NCBI GenBank assembly: GCA_002238605.1
Contig: MPMR01000009.1
Coordinates: 1-64,000 of the forward strand
Source of the DNA: BD2-11 clade cluster bacterium bin43
GTDB taxonomy: Bacteria; Gemmatimonadota; Gemmatimonadetes; Longimicrobiales; Gaopeijiaceae
DNA: 64,000 nucleotides
Direction: 5' to 3'
Shown: positions 8,655 to 17,974 of the stretch, one piece after another
How the letters are laid out: every line of letters starts with the position of its first letter
Position numbering within the stretch: the first letter of the stretch is position 1
Translations under genes and position numbers: made by a program
The notes under the pieces: model-generated
What the model was told of the DNA's origin: nothing
Database searches by the model: none
Seen by the model: the letters and a program-made list of their open reading frames with translations, nothing else

Positions 8655-9110
8655 ATGGCAGGGTTGGGCGAGAGCTGGCGCTCGGACGCGGACGCGCTGC
8701 GCGACCTGGGATTCCGGCACATCCTCTTCCTGTGCGTGGCCAACTCGGCACGCAGTCAGCTGGCCGAGGGGATCGCCCGCCATCTCGCGCCCGCCGGCGT
8801 CAGGGTCTCTTCCGCGGGCTCTGAGCCGTCGTCGGTGCGCCCGCACGCGGTGGCGGTCCTGGCCGAGGTCGGGATCGACATCTCGGGGCATCACTCCAAG
8901 GGGGTGGACGACGTAGTCCGCCCGGTGGACGCCGTGGTCACGCTGTGCGCGGAGGAGGTGTGCCCGGTCTGGCTCGGGGACGCGCACCGGGTGCACTGGG
9001 GGCTGCCCGACCCGGCCGCGGTTCGGGGACGTCCCGGGGCGCGACTGGACGCTTTTCGGGCGGTGCGGGACGAGCTGCGGCGCCGGCTGGCGGTGGTGTT
9101 CGCGCGGTAG
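8655..9110 (+). CDS. arsC: Arsenate reductase ArsC, thioredoxin-linked (LMW-PTP fold)
   Basis: A 151-residue protein of the low-molecular-weight phosphatase fold. The P-loop is C27-V-A-N-S-A-R33 (Cx5R), followed by SQLAEG. Two further cysteines, Cys98 and Cys103 in VTLCAEEVCPVW, sit where ArsC enzymes of the Staphylococcus pI258 type have the resolving cysteine pair, and LPDPA supplies the acid loop. This favours arsenate reductase, which passes electrons from thioredoxin through a three-cysteine relay, over tyrosine phosphatase. The start at 8655 has AGGAGG about 12 bases upstream; the ORF is open earlier only through the repeat array. No arsR, arsB or acr3 is adjacent, so it stands alone and its role in arsenic resistance is inferred. 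Confidence 0.87.
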   Translation: MAGLGESWRSDADALRDLGFRHILFLCVANSARSQLAEGIARHLAPAGVRVSSAGSEPSSVRPHAVAVLAEVGIDISGHHSKGVDDVVRPVDAVVTLCAEEVCPVWLGDAHRVHWGLPDPAAVRGRPGARLDAFRAVRDELRRRLAVVFAR

Positions 9111-9161
9111 ACGGGCCTCGGCCCCCCGGGGGCTTCGGGCGACCAGGGTGCGGAGCCCGGA

Positions 9162-9563
9162 TCAGGCCTCGGCGGCTCCCCGGTTGAGCACCATCGCGAT
9201 CACCGCGCCACCGACCCCGTAGACGACCAGTGAGACCACGGTATCGCCGAGGAGGGTCGCGATCGTGTGCATGCCTACCATCGTCCCGTACATCATCAGG
9301 CCGTAGGCAAGACCCATCACGGCCCCGATGATCGCCCCGGCCTGAAAGCCCTCCTTCGCATTTGCGACGCCCTTCCAAGCCAGGATGATGGCGAGGAACG
9401 CCGCGGAAAGGAACTGACCCAGGGTCACCGCCCACATGATGGGCTCGGGATTGATCGCGTCGTTCGCGAAGAAGTCCGCCAGCAGCACGGCGTAGATAAG
9501 GTAGCCCAGCACGAACAGGGTGACGCCGCCCGCGATCGTGGCCATGAGGAAGTTCTTGTTCAT
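9162..9563 (-). CDS. DUF1761-like small membrane protein
   Basis: A 133-residue integral membrane protein with four hydrophobic segments (about 5-28, 42-63, 75-98 and 103-125). The layout and motifs such as MWAVTLGQFLSAAFLAIILAW and a Gly-rich third helix match DUF1761-type proteins, for which no activity is known. The ATG at 9563 has GGAGG at a normal distance. It is transcribed toward the arsC 3' end and is separate from the downstream acyl-CoA synthetase remnant by 124 bases. Confidence 0.75.
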   Translation of the reverse strand: MNKNFLMATIAGGVTLFVLGYLIYAVLLADFFANDAINPEPIMWAVTLGQFLSAAFLAIILAWKGVANAKEGFQAGAIIGAVMGLAYGLMMYGTMVGMHTIATLLGDTVVSLVVYGVGGAVIAMVLNRGAAEA

Positions 9564-9687
9564 GGATGCCTCCGGGGTGAGGGTGGGGCGTGCACTTCGC
9601 AAGATGGCAAGATGCGGGGCCTGCTCCCGGGCGTGTAACCTTGGCTTCCGAGGGCGGGACATCTCGTGGCTCGATGTACGCGGGGCG

Positions 9688-11917
9688 TCACGAACCGGAC
9701 AGGATCACGCGCGCGTCGGCCGGAACGGCGCGGTCGCCGTACGCGAAGAGTGGGTTGACCTCGACTTCGGCGACGTCGCTCCAGGTCGAGAGGCAGCGCG
9801 CCACAGCCTCGGCTGCCTGGACGATTCCGGCGACGGAGACGGGAGGATGGCCCCGGCTTCCGGTGAGCAGAGGACTGGCGCGCAGTTCCCCGATCATCAT
9901 CTTCACGTCCCGCGGCCGCACGGGAAGCACCCGATGGGTGACATCGCGCAGCACCTCCACCCGGGTGCCGCCACTGCCGACGGTGAGCATGGGGCCGAGC
10001 TGGGGATCGCGGTATGCGCCGACGAGCACTTCGCCCATGGGTGCGGGCAGCATCGGGGTGACCAGTACGGACCAGGTTTCCGAGGGGATGTTCCCGGCGC
10101 GGGCGTAGGCATGCGCGTTTGAGACGATGGCCGCGAAGGCGCGGGCGGCGGCGGCGCCGTCCGCCACGTCGAGCACCACCCCGCCGGCGTCCGACTTGTG
10201 GGTGATCCGGCGGGAGAGGAGCTTGACCGCCACCGGACACGCGAAGCGCTCCGCCGCCCGGGCGGCCGCTTCTCCCGAGTCGGCGACCTCGGCGGCGGGG
10301 AAGGCCAGCCCCGCCGCCTCCAGCAGGGCGCGGGCCTCCACTTCGGTCAGCGTGATCCGCCCTTCCTCGCGGGCCGCGCGGATCGCGGGGTGGGGTGGAG
10401 GGACGGGCGTGTTCGCGCCGGGCGGCGGGAGGGTGGCAGCCGGGTCGGACGCCGGTGGGCGGGTCGCCGAGGCGGTCCGCGACGGGCCGGCCTGCAGGTC
10501 GGACGCAGGAGGAAGCTCGTCGGGGTTCCAGCGGGATGCGCGCCCCCGTCGCGACCGGCGCTCGAGTTCGATCGTGGCGCGGCACGCCGCTTCCAGCGAC
10601 TCGATCACGGGGATGCCGGCATCGACGAAGGCCTTCAGGGGCGGGCTGTCGTGGGTGGTGTACATGGAGTGCACAACCATGGCCTTCCCGAGGGCGCGCA
10701 TCCTGGCCGCCATCGCCCGGGCGGCTTCGGTCTCGGGAGCGGTCAGGCGGTCGGAGAAGCGGATGCCGTAGCCTCCGAAGAGCCCCACCACCAGGACGAT
10801 CCCGACAGCCGGGTCGGGGGCGAGCACGTCCAGCGCGCGCGCGAAGGCACCCGGGTCGGTGTCCGCCGCCCCCGCCACGTCCACAGGGTTGGCGACCGCG
10901 GCGGCCGGGCCCAGCACCTCCCTCAGCCGGTCCCGGGTCTCGCGCGCAAGGGTCGCCAGCCGCGCCCCCGACTCGGTGATCGCGTCCACCGCCAGGGTGT
11001 TCTGCCCGCCGCCGTCCGAGAGGATCGCGATCCCGCTGCCAGCAGGCGCGGCGGGCTGCGACGCCAGCGCATGCGCGACCGCGACCAGCTGGTCGGTATG
11101 GCGCACCTCGGTCACCCCGGCCTGCGCCAGCCCCGCCCGCAGGCGGTCGTACGGACCCGCGACCGCCCCGGTGTGCGACAGGGCCGCCCGGGCCCCCACC
11201 GCCGTCCGCCCCCACGGGCTTGCGGGGCGTGACCCGCGCGGCGGCCCGCAGGAACGCGCGCGCGTCCGTGAAGCCCTCCACATGCGCGATCACCGCCCTC
11301 GTGTGCTCGTCTTCACCCAGGTACTCGAGCACCTCACCGAACCCGACGTCCACCTGGTTGCCGAGCCCGCAGCACACGGAAACCCCCTCCCGCGTGCGCG
11401 CGCCGATCTCGTTCATGAGCCCGAGCGCGATGTTGCCCGACTGCACCAGCAGCGCGATGCCCCCGGCCCGCACATCGCGCACGCCGATCAGATTCACGCC
11501 CTGGTGCAGGTTCATCATCCCGGAGGTGTTCGGGCCGATCACGCGGACGCCGTGCGCGCGCGCCGCCTCGCCCAGGCGGGCCTCCAGCTCCGTCCCCCGG
11601 CTCCCCGACTCGCCGAACCCCACCGCGAGCACCACCACCCCGCCCACGCCCCGCTCCCCGCAGGCGCGCACGAGCGCGGGCGCCATCCCGGCGGGAGTGC
11701 ACAGGACGGCCAGATCGACACCGGCCGGCAGCGCCTCCACGGATGTGAGCAGGACGTGTCCCAGGAGACGTCCTCCGCGCGGGTTCACGGCGTAGACCGG
11801 GCCCGGGTAGCCCGACCTCGCCAGCCCGCGCAGGATCTGGTAGCCCCTCTTCGTGGGATTGGCGCTGGCGCCCACCACAGCGATCGAAGCGGGCTCGAAG
11901 ATGCGCCGAAGGGTCAT
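9688..11917 (-). pseudogene. ADP-forming acyl-CoA synthetase, interrupted by a frameshift
   Basis: The gene encodes the acetate-CoA ligase (ADP-forming)/Pat-like architecture: a CoA-binding Rossmann domain (IFEPASIAVVGASANPTKRGY at the start), a succinyl-CoA ligase-like middle region and a C-terminal ATP-grasp domain (KLLSRRITHKSDAGGV, ending in VEVNPLFAYG). The start, ATG 11917, lies 22 bases after the enoyl-CoA hydratase stop. At about 11205-11213 the reading frame changes: the first part ends at RVTPRKPV and the second resumes with GRTAVGARAALSHTG in another frame. Relatives have about five more residues at this point (KPVVVLKAGRT type), so a deletion of roughly 14 bases is likely. Either a recent inactivation or an assembly error. 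If expressed, two fragments would result. Context with the enoyl-CoA hydratase suggests acyl-CoA metabolism. Confidence 0.85.
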
Positions 11918-11939
11918 TTCACAGTCGGCCGGCCAGCGA

Positions 11940-12737
11940 CTAACGTCCCCGGTAGTTCGGAGCCCGCCCTTCCCGGAACGCCGCCACGCCCTCCGCCCAG
12001 TCATCCGTTCGGAAGATCTCCTCCAGCGCCGCCCGCTCCCGCTCCAGCGCCTGCTCGCGCGACAGGTTGCCGGCCGGCCCGATGAGCCGTTTAGCCTCCG
12101 CCAGCGGAATGGGAGCACGACGCGCCAGGCGGGCCGCCAGCTCGCGCGCCGCGGGCAGCACCTCGTCCGCCGGCAGTGCGCGGTTGACCAACCCCATGCG
12201 GGCGGCTTCCGCTCCCGGGAAGAAGTCGCCCAGGTACACGAGCTCGCGGGCCTTGAGCACTCCGACCCGCTCGGCCAGCGTGTAGACCACGCCTCCTCCC
12301 AGGAACGTGCCGAGCGCGATCTCGGGCAGCCGGAGTTTCGCTTCCTCCGCGACGATGGCGAAATCCGCCGACAGCGCCAGTTCGAGCCCCGCCCCGATGG
12401 CGTGCCCGTTCACCGCCGCCACCACCGGCGTACCCATCGTCTGCATCAGGTGGTTGGCGCGCTGGGCGGTTCGCACATAGCGCTCCCGTTCCTCCCCCGT
12501 CATCGGCTGCTCGGCGTGCGCCTTCAGGTCCGCGCCGGCACAGAACGCCCGCCCGCTCCCGGTCACGACGACGCAGCGGATTCCGCCGTCCGCCTCCGCA
12601 GCTTCCAGCTCCGCGACCAGCTTCGCATAGAGCGGCAGGTTCACCGCGTTCAGCCGATGCGGGCGATGGAGGGTGAGCGTAAGCAGCGCCGCATCGCGCG
12701 TTACGAGGACCTCGCGCCCCGCCCGCTCAGCCGTCAT
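11940..12737 (-). CDS. Enoyl-CoA hydratase/isomerase family protein
   Basis: A 265-residue crotonase-fold protein. The two oxyanion-hole segments are present, AFCAGADLKA and GHAIGAGLELALSADF, and the active-site loop reads LPEIALGTFLGGG, where the conserved Glu of hydratases is kept. The C-terminus ends with EGVAAFREGRAPNYRGR, the usual helix of the family. It starts inside the last 11 bases of the upstream D-aminoacylase gene, which implies translational coupling, and is followed by the acyl-CoA synthetase remnant. The substrate is not predictable: fatty-acid or branched-chain acyl-CoA hydration are both possible. Confidence 0.92.
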   Translation of the reverse strand: MTAERAGREVLVTRDAALLTLTLHRPHRLNAVNLPLYAKLVAELEAAEADGGIRCVVVTGSGRAFCAGADLKAHAEQPMTGEERERYVRTAQRANHLMQTMGTPVVAAVNGHAIGAGLELALSADFAIVAEEAKLRLPEIALGTFLGGGVVYTLAERVGVLKARELVYLGDFFPGAEAARMGLVNRALPADEVLPAARELAARLARRAPIPLAEAKRLIGPAGNLSREQALERERAALEEIFRTDDWAEGVAAFREGRAPNYRGR

Positions 12738-14424
12738 CGGGCGCGCCCGCCTCGAAAGCCGCCCCGCCGCGCACCAGCGCCCGCCCCGCCAGCGCCTTCG
12801 CAGCCTCGCCCTGCCGGATGGCGAAGACTCCGTTCACCAGCACGTGCACGGTCCCCTCCGAGTACTGGTGCGGATCCTCGTAGGTCGCCATGTCCCGAAC
12901 TGCGTCGAGCTCGAGCACGGCGATGTCGGCGAAGTATCCCTCGCGCAAATACCCCCGTTCGGGCCATTCCAGGAAGTCGGCGGCCAGCCCGGTCATGGAG
13001 CGCACGGCATGAGGCAGGGTGATGAGGCCCTCGTCGAGCACCAGGTCGCGGATCTTCCTCGAGAACGACCCGAAGGCGCGGGGGTGGGTGATCGGCCGGG
13101 TCGGCCCCGGATCGCGCCCGTCGGTGCAGGTCATCATCCAGTCGAGCCGCGCCAGGTAGCGCACGTTCTCGATGTCGTAGAGGCCGAGGTTCATCACCGC
13201 CGCATTCCCCTCGCGCAGGATGTGGCGGGCCGCTGCGGAGGGCTCCATCCCCAGCTCGTCGGCCACCTCCTGGAGCGTCCTGCCGTTCAGTTCCGGACGC
13301 CGGTCGGCGAACAGCAGCCGGGCGGCCCCGCCGCGGATGGCGAGCATCTCGCGCGTCTGGCGGTCGATCACCTCGACCGTGTCGGGGTCGTCGAAGCGCC
13401 GGAGCATCGCCGTGTCGCCCCCCGCCACGAACCAGCTTGGGATGGTATAGGAGCGCAGGTTGGACTGGGTCGCGGTGTAGGAGTGATGCGCGCCGGCCAC
13501 CTGCACCCCGCGCGCCCGCGCCGCCTCGATGAGCGCGGCCCCCTCGGGCGCCCGGCCGTAGTTATGGGCCCCCTGGGCGTTGAAATGGCTGAAGATGACC
13601 TTGGTGCCCGCCTCCTCGCCGATGCGGATGCCCTCCTCGATCGACTTGAGGTAGCCGAAGGGCGGGTAGGCCGCGCCGAGATCGCGGTCGTGAGTGTCGT
13701 AGATCGCCCCCGGGTACTCGGCGGCGACCCGGTTGAGCTCGATGACCTCCTCGGTCTCGGCATAGTTGCCCGGCAGGTAGAAGAGCCCGGAAGAGAGTCC
13801 CTGCGCGCCCTCCTCCATGCCCTTGCGCACCAGGGCGCGCATCTCGTCCAGCTCGGCTTCCGTGGGCGCGCGGTCCGCCATCCCCAGCACCTGCCGCCGC
13901 ACCCAGTTGTGGCCCACGGACAGGAAGGCGTTCACCCCGATGCCGTCCTCGGTCCACCGGGCCAGCCGGTCCGCCACATGGGCCGAGCCGCCCCCGTCGA
14001 GCCCGAGCGCGACCGTCGTGATGCCCTGGTACAGGAAGGCGCGCGCGTCCCGCCCGTGGTCGGCGTCGAGCTCGGCGTGGGAGTGCATGTCGATGAAGCC
14101 TGGCGCGACCACCAGCCCGCGCGCGTCGACCGTGTCCCTCGCCGTGATCCCCGCGCCTTCCGCGTCTCCGACGAAGCGGATGCGGTCACCGGCCACCGCC
14201 AGGTCGGCCGCCGTCGCCTCGCTCCCGGATCCGTCGATCACCGAGCCGCCGAGTATGAGGATGTCGGCCGGCTCCCCGCCCGCCGTGCAGGCCGCAAGCG
14301 GGAGGACGAAGAGGGGTACGAACCGGAGCGCAGAGATCCAGGGGAGGGACCGGAGCGCAGAGATCCAGGGGACGGACCGGATGGTCGAGAGCGAAGGGCC
14401 GGACCCGACAGCGCGCACCGTCAT
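12727..14424 (-). CDS. N-acyl-D-amino-acid deacylase / D-aminoacylase family amidohydrolase
   Basis: A 565-residue amidohydrolase of the D-aminoacylase type, which removes acyl groups from N-acyl-D-amino acids with a zinc centre. After a lipobox (LPLAAC, Cys46) the protein shows DILILGGSVIDGSG, then GFIDMHSHAELD with the metal-binding HxH, later VIFSHFNAQG and AGAHHSYTAT His clusters, and a C-terminal YFADIAVLELDAV composite-domain strand. The ATG at 14424 has GGAG nine bases upstream. The signal peptide contains a nine-residue duplication, SVPWISALR then SLPWISALR (residues 17-34), from a 27-base tandem repeat. Exported and lipid-anchored, it may act on D-amino-acid peptides or peptidoglycan fragments. 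Confidence 0.88.
   Translation of the reverse strand: MTVRAVGSGPSLSTIRSVPWISALRSLPWISALRFVPLFVLPLAACTAGGEPADILILGGSVIDGSGSEATAADLAVAGDRIRFVGDAEGAGITARDTVDARGLVVAPGFIDMHSHAELDADHGRDARAFLYQGITTVALGLDGGGSAHVADRLARWTEDGIGVNAFLSVGHNWVRRQVLGMADRAPTEAELDEMRALVRKGMEEGAQGLSSGLFYLPGNYAETEEVIELNRVAAEYPGAIYDTHDRDLGAAYPPFGYLKSIEEGIRIGEEAGTKVIFSHFNAQGAHNYGRAPEGAALIEAARARGVQVAGAHHSYTATQSNLRSYTIPSWFVAGGDTAMLRRFDDPDTVEVIDRQTREMLAIRGGAARLLFADRRPELNGRTLQEVADELGMEPSAAARHILREGNAAVMNLGLYDIENVRYLARLDWMMTCTDGRDPGPTRPITHPRAFGSFSRKIRDLVLDEGLITLPHAVRSMTGLAADFLEWPERGYLREGYFADIAVLELDAVRDMATYEDPHQYSEGTVHVLVNGVFAIRQGEAAKALAGRALVRGGAAFEAGAPDDG
14323..14376. repeat. 27-base tandem duplication in the D-aminoacylase signal peptide
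   Basis: Two adjacent copies, 14323-14349 and 14350-14376, differ by one base and begin with CCGGAGCGCAGAGATCCAGG. The unit is a multiple of three, so the reading frame is kept and nine residues are doubled just before the hydrophobic core. Confidence 0.92.
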
Positions 14425-14626
14425 CGGCATGTTCTCCGGAAGGGGAGTCCCGTTTCGCCGGTGTCCCGCCCGGGGTTGCCGGTTATGTTCCGCGAACTTG
14501 AGTTGCATGCGGGGCGGACGACCGGGACCGGGATCCGGCGGTTCGGTTGATATACGAGCGACCTAACGATTAGGCTAGGCCCTTCACGGGTCGGTCATAC
14601 CCGATTCTTCACGGAGCGAGGCGGGT

Positions 14627-15805
14627 TTGGAATTCCTGGGGTTCAACTTCGGTTCCATCGACATCGGCGCGGCGTGGCGGGCCGCGCTCGCCTTCGCGGC
14701 TCCACGCTGGATGCCCACCGTCGCGACGATCGTCCTGGCTACGGTCGTTTACTTCATTGTCCGCTGGATTCTCGGCCGCGCGAAGAAGCGATGGGTGACG
14801 CGCACCGAGACCCGGCTCGACGACCACTTCGTCGAGTTCCTGCTGAGCGCCGGGCTGTTCTCGATCGTCGCGTGGGCCGCCTGGCGGATCATCCAGGTCT
14901 GGTCCATCCCCAACGCGACCGGGGACGCGCCGCTGGCCGCGAACTGGGTGCTCGCGATCTGGGTCGGGCTTCTGTTTCTTCCGCTCAGCCGCTTCATCGG
15001 CGACATCCTCGACGTGGTCGAGGAGCGGGTCATCGCCAAGGGTGAAACCACACTCGACGAGACGGCGTTTCCCCTCATCAACCGCACCGTCCGCTTCATC
15101 ATCCTGGCGCTCGGAGCCGTGCTGGCCCTGGACCTGCTGGGGCTGAACATCGCCCCGCTGCTGGCCGGCGCCGGGGTCATGGGTCTGGCGCTCTCCCTGG
15201 CGGCCAAGGACACGCTGTCGAACCTGATCGCCGGCGTGCTGCTGATCATGGACCGGCCCTTCAAGGTCGGGGACCGCATCGAGCTCTGGAGCGCGCCCAA
15301 CGAGACCGGCACCTGGGGCGACGTGATCGAGATCGGCCTGCGCGCCACCAAGATCCGCAACCCGGACAACCTGGTGATCGTCGTGCCCAACAGCCAGATC
15401 ATGGTGCGCGACATCATCAACTACACGATGTCGGGCGAGGACATTCGCCTGCGCATCCCCTTCTCGGTGGCGTACGAGTCCGACATCGACCGCGCCAAGG
15501 TGCTGCTGATTGACGCCGCGAAGAAGGTGGAGGGGGTCAAGCTTTCGCCCGAGCCCCTCGTCATCGTGCGCGGCTTCGGGCCCTCCGACGTCCAGATCCA
15601 GCTGCGCGTCTGGATCCTGGAGGCCCGCAACCGCCGCCGGATTGCCGACGAGATCACGGGGAGGGCGGTCGCAGCCTTCGCCGACGCCGGTGTGGAAATC
15701 CCGTATCCGAAGCGGGAGCTGATCATCCACGGAGAATCGGGGCAGGGGCCGGCGTCACGGTCGGGGCAGGGGCCGGCGTCACGGCGGCTCCCGCGGCCGG
15801 GCTGA
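14627..15805 (+). CDS. Small-conductance mechanosensitive channel family protein (MscS)
   Basis: A 392-residue membrane channel that would relieve osmotic pressure. Hydrophobic helices lie near residues 22-48, 75-95, 105-122 and 150-172. The pore-lining helix and following strand are typical: LLAGAGVMGLALSLAAKDTL, then LIAGVLLIMDRPFKVGD, then the beta-domain with IRNPDNLVIVVPNSQ and the C-terminal alpha/beta domain ending VEIPYPKREL. Translation starts at TTG 14627, preceded by GGAGCGAGG. The last residues contain an eight-residue duplication (SGQGPASR twice) from a 24-base tandem repeat, so the tail is probably dispensable. It is divergent from the D-aminoacylase gene. Confidence 0.92.
   Translation: MEFLGFNFGSIDIGAAWRAALAFAAPRWMPTVATIVLATVVYFIVRWILGRAKKRWVTRTETRLDDHFVEFLLSAGLFSIVAWAAWRIIQVWSIPNATGDAPLAANWVLAIWVGLLFLPLSRFIGDILDVVEERVIAKGETTLDETAFPLINRTVRFIILALGAVLALDLLGLNIAPLLAGAGVMGLALSLAAKDTLSNLIAGVLLIMDRPFKVGDRIELWSAPNETGTWGDVIEIGLRATKIRNPDNLVIVVPNSQIMVRDIINYTMSGEDIRLRIPFSVAYESDIDRAKVLLIDAAKKVEGVKLSPEPLVIVRGFGPSDVQIQLRVWILEARNRRRIADEITGRAVAAFADAGVEIPYPKRELIIHGESGQGPASRSGQGPASRRLPRPG
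15737..15784. repeat. 24-base perfect tandem duplication at the 3' end of the MscS gene
   Basis: Copies at 15737-15760 and 15761-15784 are identical and begin TCGGGGCAGGGGCCGGC. The duplication is in frame and extends the C-terminal tail by eight residues. Confidence 0.93.
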
Positions 15806-15916
15806 TGTAATGGACAGAGCAAGTATCCGCGATGAGTTACCCAACACTACGAATCACTCGACATGCTGAGTATTCCGGTGCCGGGAAGTGAGTAAACGGA
15901 AGTGGAGGAGCATCTG

Positions 15917-17962
15917 ATGAGACGTTCATGCACCGTAGCCCGGTTGGCCATCGCCTTGGTGGTCCTCGCGATCTTCTCGGTCGCCACGCCCGCAGCCGCC
16001 CAGGAGCGGCTCTCGCTCACGCACTACCTGGACATGGAGAGCGTGTCCGATCCGCGTATCTCCCCGGACGGGGAGCGCATCGTGTACACGCGCGGCTGGG
16101 TCGACAAGCAGGCCGACCGCCGCGAATCGTCGCTCTGGATCATGAACGCCGACGGCTCCCGCTCCCGGCACCTCATCGACGGCAGCGGGGCCCGCTGGTC
16201 GCCGGACGGCACGCGCATCCTCTTCAGCGCGCGCGGCGAGCCCAGCGGCTCCCAGCTCTTCGTCCGCTGGATGGACGACGAGGGCGCGGTCAGCCAGATC
16301 ACGCGCCTGGAGAACGGGCCGTCGGGGCCGCGGTGGTCCCCCGACGGCGAGTGGATCGCCTTCACCAGCCGGGTGGCCGACCGGGCCGACTTCGCGGGCG
16401 TGCAGCTGCCGCGCCGACCGGAGGGCGCCCAGTGGGTGCGCGAGCCCAAGGTGGTGGAACGGGCCGGCTACAGGCGCGACCGGCAGGGATACGTCGACAC
16501 CGGCTGGACCCACGTCTTCGTGGTTCCCGCCGAGGGGGGGACCGCGCGCCGGCTGACCGACGGCGACTGGAACCACTCCGGCATCCAGTGGAGCCCCGAC
16601 GGCAGCGAGATCTACTTCACGTCATATCGGGAGGACGACTGGGACCGCCCGGAGCACTGGCAGGAGTCCGAGATCTACGCGGTCTCGGTGGCGAGCGGCG
16701 ACATCCGGCGGCTGACCGACAGGCGGGGCCCCGACGGCGGCCCGGTTCCGTCACCCGACGGCTCGCTCATCGCCTATACCGGGATCGACGCCCACCGCGA
16801 CACTTACCGCAACCAGAAGATCCATCTGATGAACCGGGACGGCTCCGGCTCGCGCGTCATCTCCGGGGACTACGACCGCCAGGCCGGAGGCATGATGTGG
16901 GCGAGCGACGGCAGCGGGCTCTACTTCAACGTGCGGCGCGACGGATACGCGCAGCTCCACTTCGTATCCGTGGGTGGCGGGGTGACGCAGCTCACCTCGG
17001 GCGAGCACCTGTTCGGCCTGTCGTCGTTCTCGGACGCCGGCGTGGGCGTGGGGGTGATCTCGGACGTCCATCAGCCCGGCGACGTCTACCGCTTCGACCT
17101 CGACAGCCCGAACGAAGCCCGACGCCTCACCGACGTGAACGCCGACGTGCTGGCGTACGTCGAACTGGGTGAAGTGGAGGAGATCTGGTACGACTCGGAG
17201 GACGGCTTCCGCATCCAGGGCTGGATCGTGAAGCCGCCGGACTTCGACCCGTCCCGCATCTACCCGATGATGCTCGTCATCCACGGCGGCCCGCACAGCA
17301 TGTACAACGGCGGCTTCAACTTCGCCTTCCAGGAACACGCCGCCAACGACTACGTGGTGCTCTACACCAACCCGCGCGGCAGCACCGGCTACGGCACCGA
17401 GTTCGCCAACGCCATCAACCACGACTATCCCGGTGCCGACTTCCCGGACCTGATGGCCGGTGTCGACGAGATGCTCGGGCGCGGCTACGTCGACGAGGAA
17501 AACCTCTTCGTCTACGGCTGCTCGGGCGGCGGCATCCTCACCAGCTACATCGTGGGCAACACCGACCGCTTCACCGCCGCGTCCGCCAACTGTCCCATCG
17601 TCAACTGGATGTCGGCGATGGGCACCTCGGACGCCATCAGCTACACGCGCACCTTCGAGAAGCCCTTCTGGGAGGATCCGGCGGAGTGGATCGACCGCTC
17701 ATCCATCTTCTACGTCGGCAACGTGACCACCCCGACCATGCTGCTGACCGGGGAGATGGACCTGCGTACCCCGATGGGCCAGACCGAGGAGTTCTACCAG
17801 GCGCTCCAGTACGAAGGCGTGCCCACCGTGATGATCCGCTTCCAGGAGGAGTGGCACGGCACCAGCTCGCGGCCCTCCAACTTCCTGCGCACCCAGCTAT
17901 ACCTGCGCAAGTGGTTCGAGAAGTGGGGGACCCACAAGACGCCGGTCACGCAGGACCGGTAG
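15917..17962 (+). CDS. Secreted S9-family serine peptidase (prolyl oligopeptidase/acylaminoacyl peptidase type)
   Basis: A 681-residue exported peptidase. A signal peptide (about 1-27, ending PAAAQE) is followed by a WD40-like beta-propeller with repeated SPDG turns (SPDGERIVYT, SPDGEWIAFTS, SPDGSEIYFT) and a C-terminal alpha/beta-hydrolase domain. The triad is complete: Ser536 in VYGCSGGG, Asp615 in GEMDLRTP and His647 in EEWHGTSS. The propeller normally restricts the enzyme to short peptides. ATG 15917 is preceded by GGAGGAG; an in-frame GTG at 15902 is less likely. It is the first of three S9 genes in the window and is transcribed alone. Confidence 0.94.
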   Translation: MRRSCTVARLAIALVVLAIFSVATPAAAQERLSLTHYLDMESVSDPRISPDGERIVYTRGWVDKQADRRESSLWIMNADGSRSRHLIDGSGARWSPDGTRILFSARGEPSGSQLFVRWMDDEGAVSQITRLENGPSGPRWSPDGEWIAFTSRVADRADFAGVQLPRRPEGAQWVREPKVVERAGYRRDRQGYVDTGWTHVFVVPAEGGTARRLTDGDWNHSGIQWSPDGSEIYFTSYREDDWDRPEHWQESEIYAVSVASGDIRRLTDRRGPDGGPVPSPDGSLIAYTGIDAHRDTYRNQKIHLMNRDGSGSRVISGDYDRQAGGMMWASDGSGLYFNVRRDGYAQLHFVSVGGGVTQLTSGEHLFGLSSFSDAGVGVGVISDVHQPGDVYRFDLDSPNEARRLTDVNADVLAYVELGEVEEIWYDSEDGFRIQGWIVKPPDFDPSRIYPMMLVIHGGPHSMYNGGFNFAFQEHAANDYVVLYTNPRGSTGYGTEFANAINHDYPGADFPDLMAGVDEMLGRGYVDEENLFVYGCSGGGILTSYIVGNTDRFTAASANCPIVNWMSAMGTSDAISYTRTFEKPFWEDPAEWIDRSSIFYVGNVTTPTMLLTGEMDLRTPMGQTEEFYQALQYEGVPTVMIRFQEEWHGTSSRPSNFLRTQLYLRKWFEKWGTHKTPVTQDR

Positions 17963-17974
17963 GAGGGACGAGGG

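Noticed and set aside
8419-8751. N-terminal extension of the sugar dehydrogenase frame
   Set aside because: The extension consists of VVHPT-like repeats produced by translating the tandem array and runs antisense into arsC.
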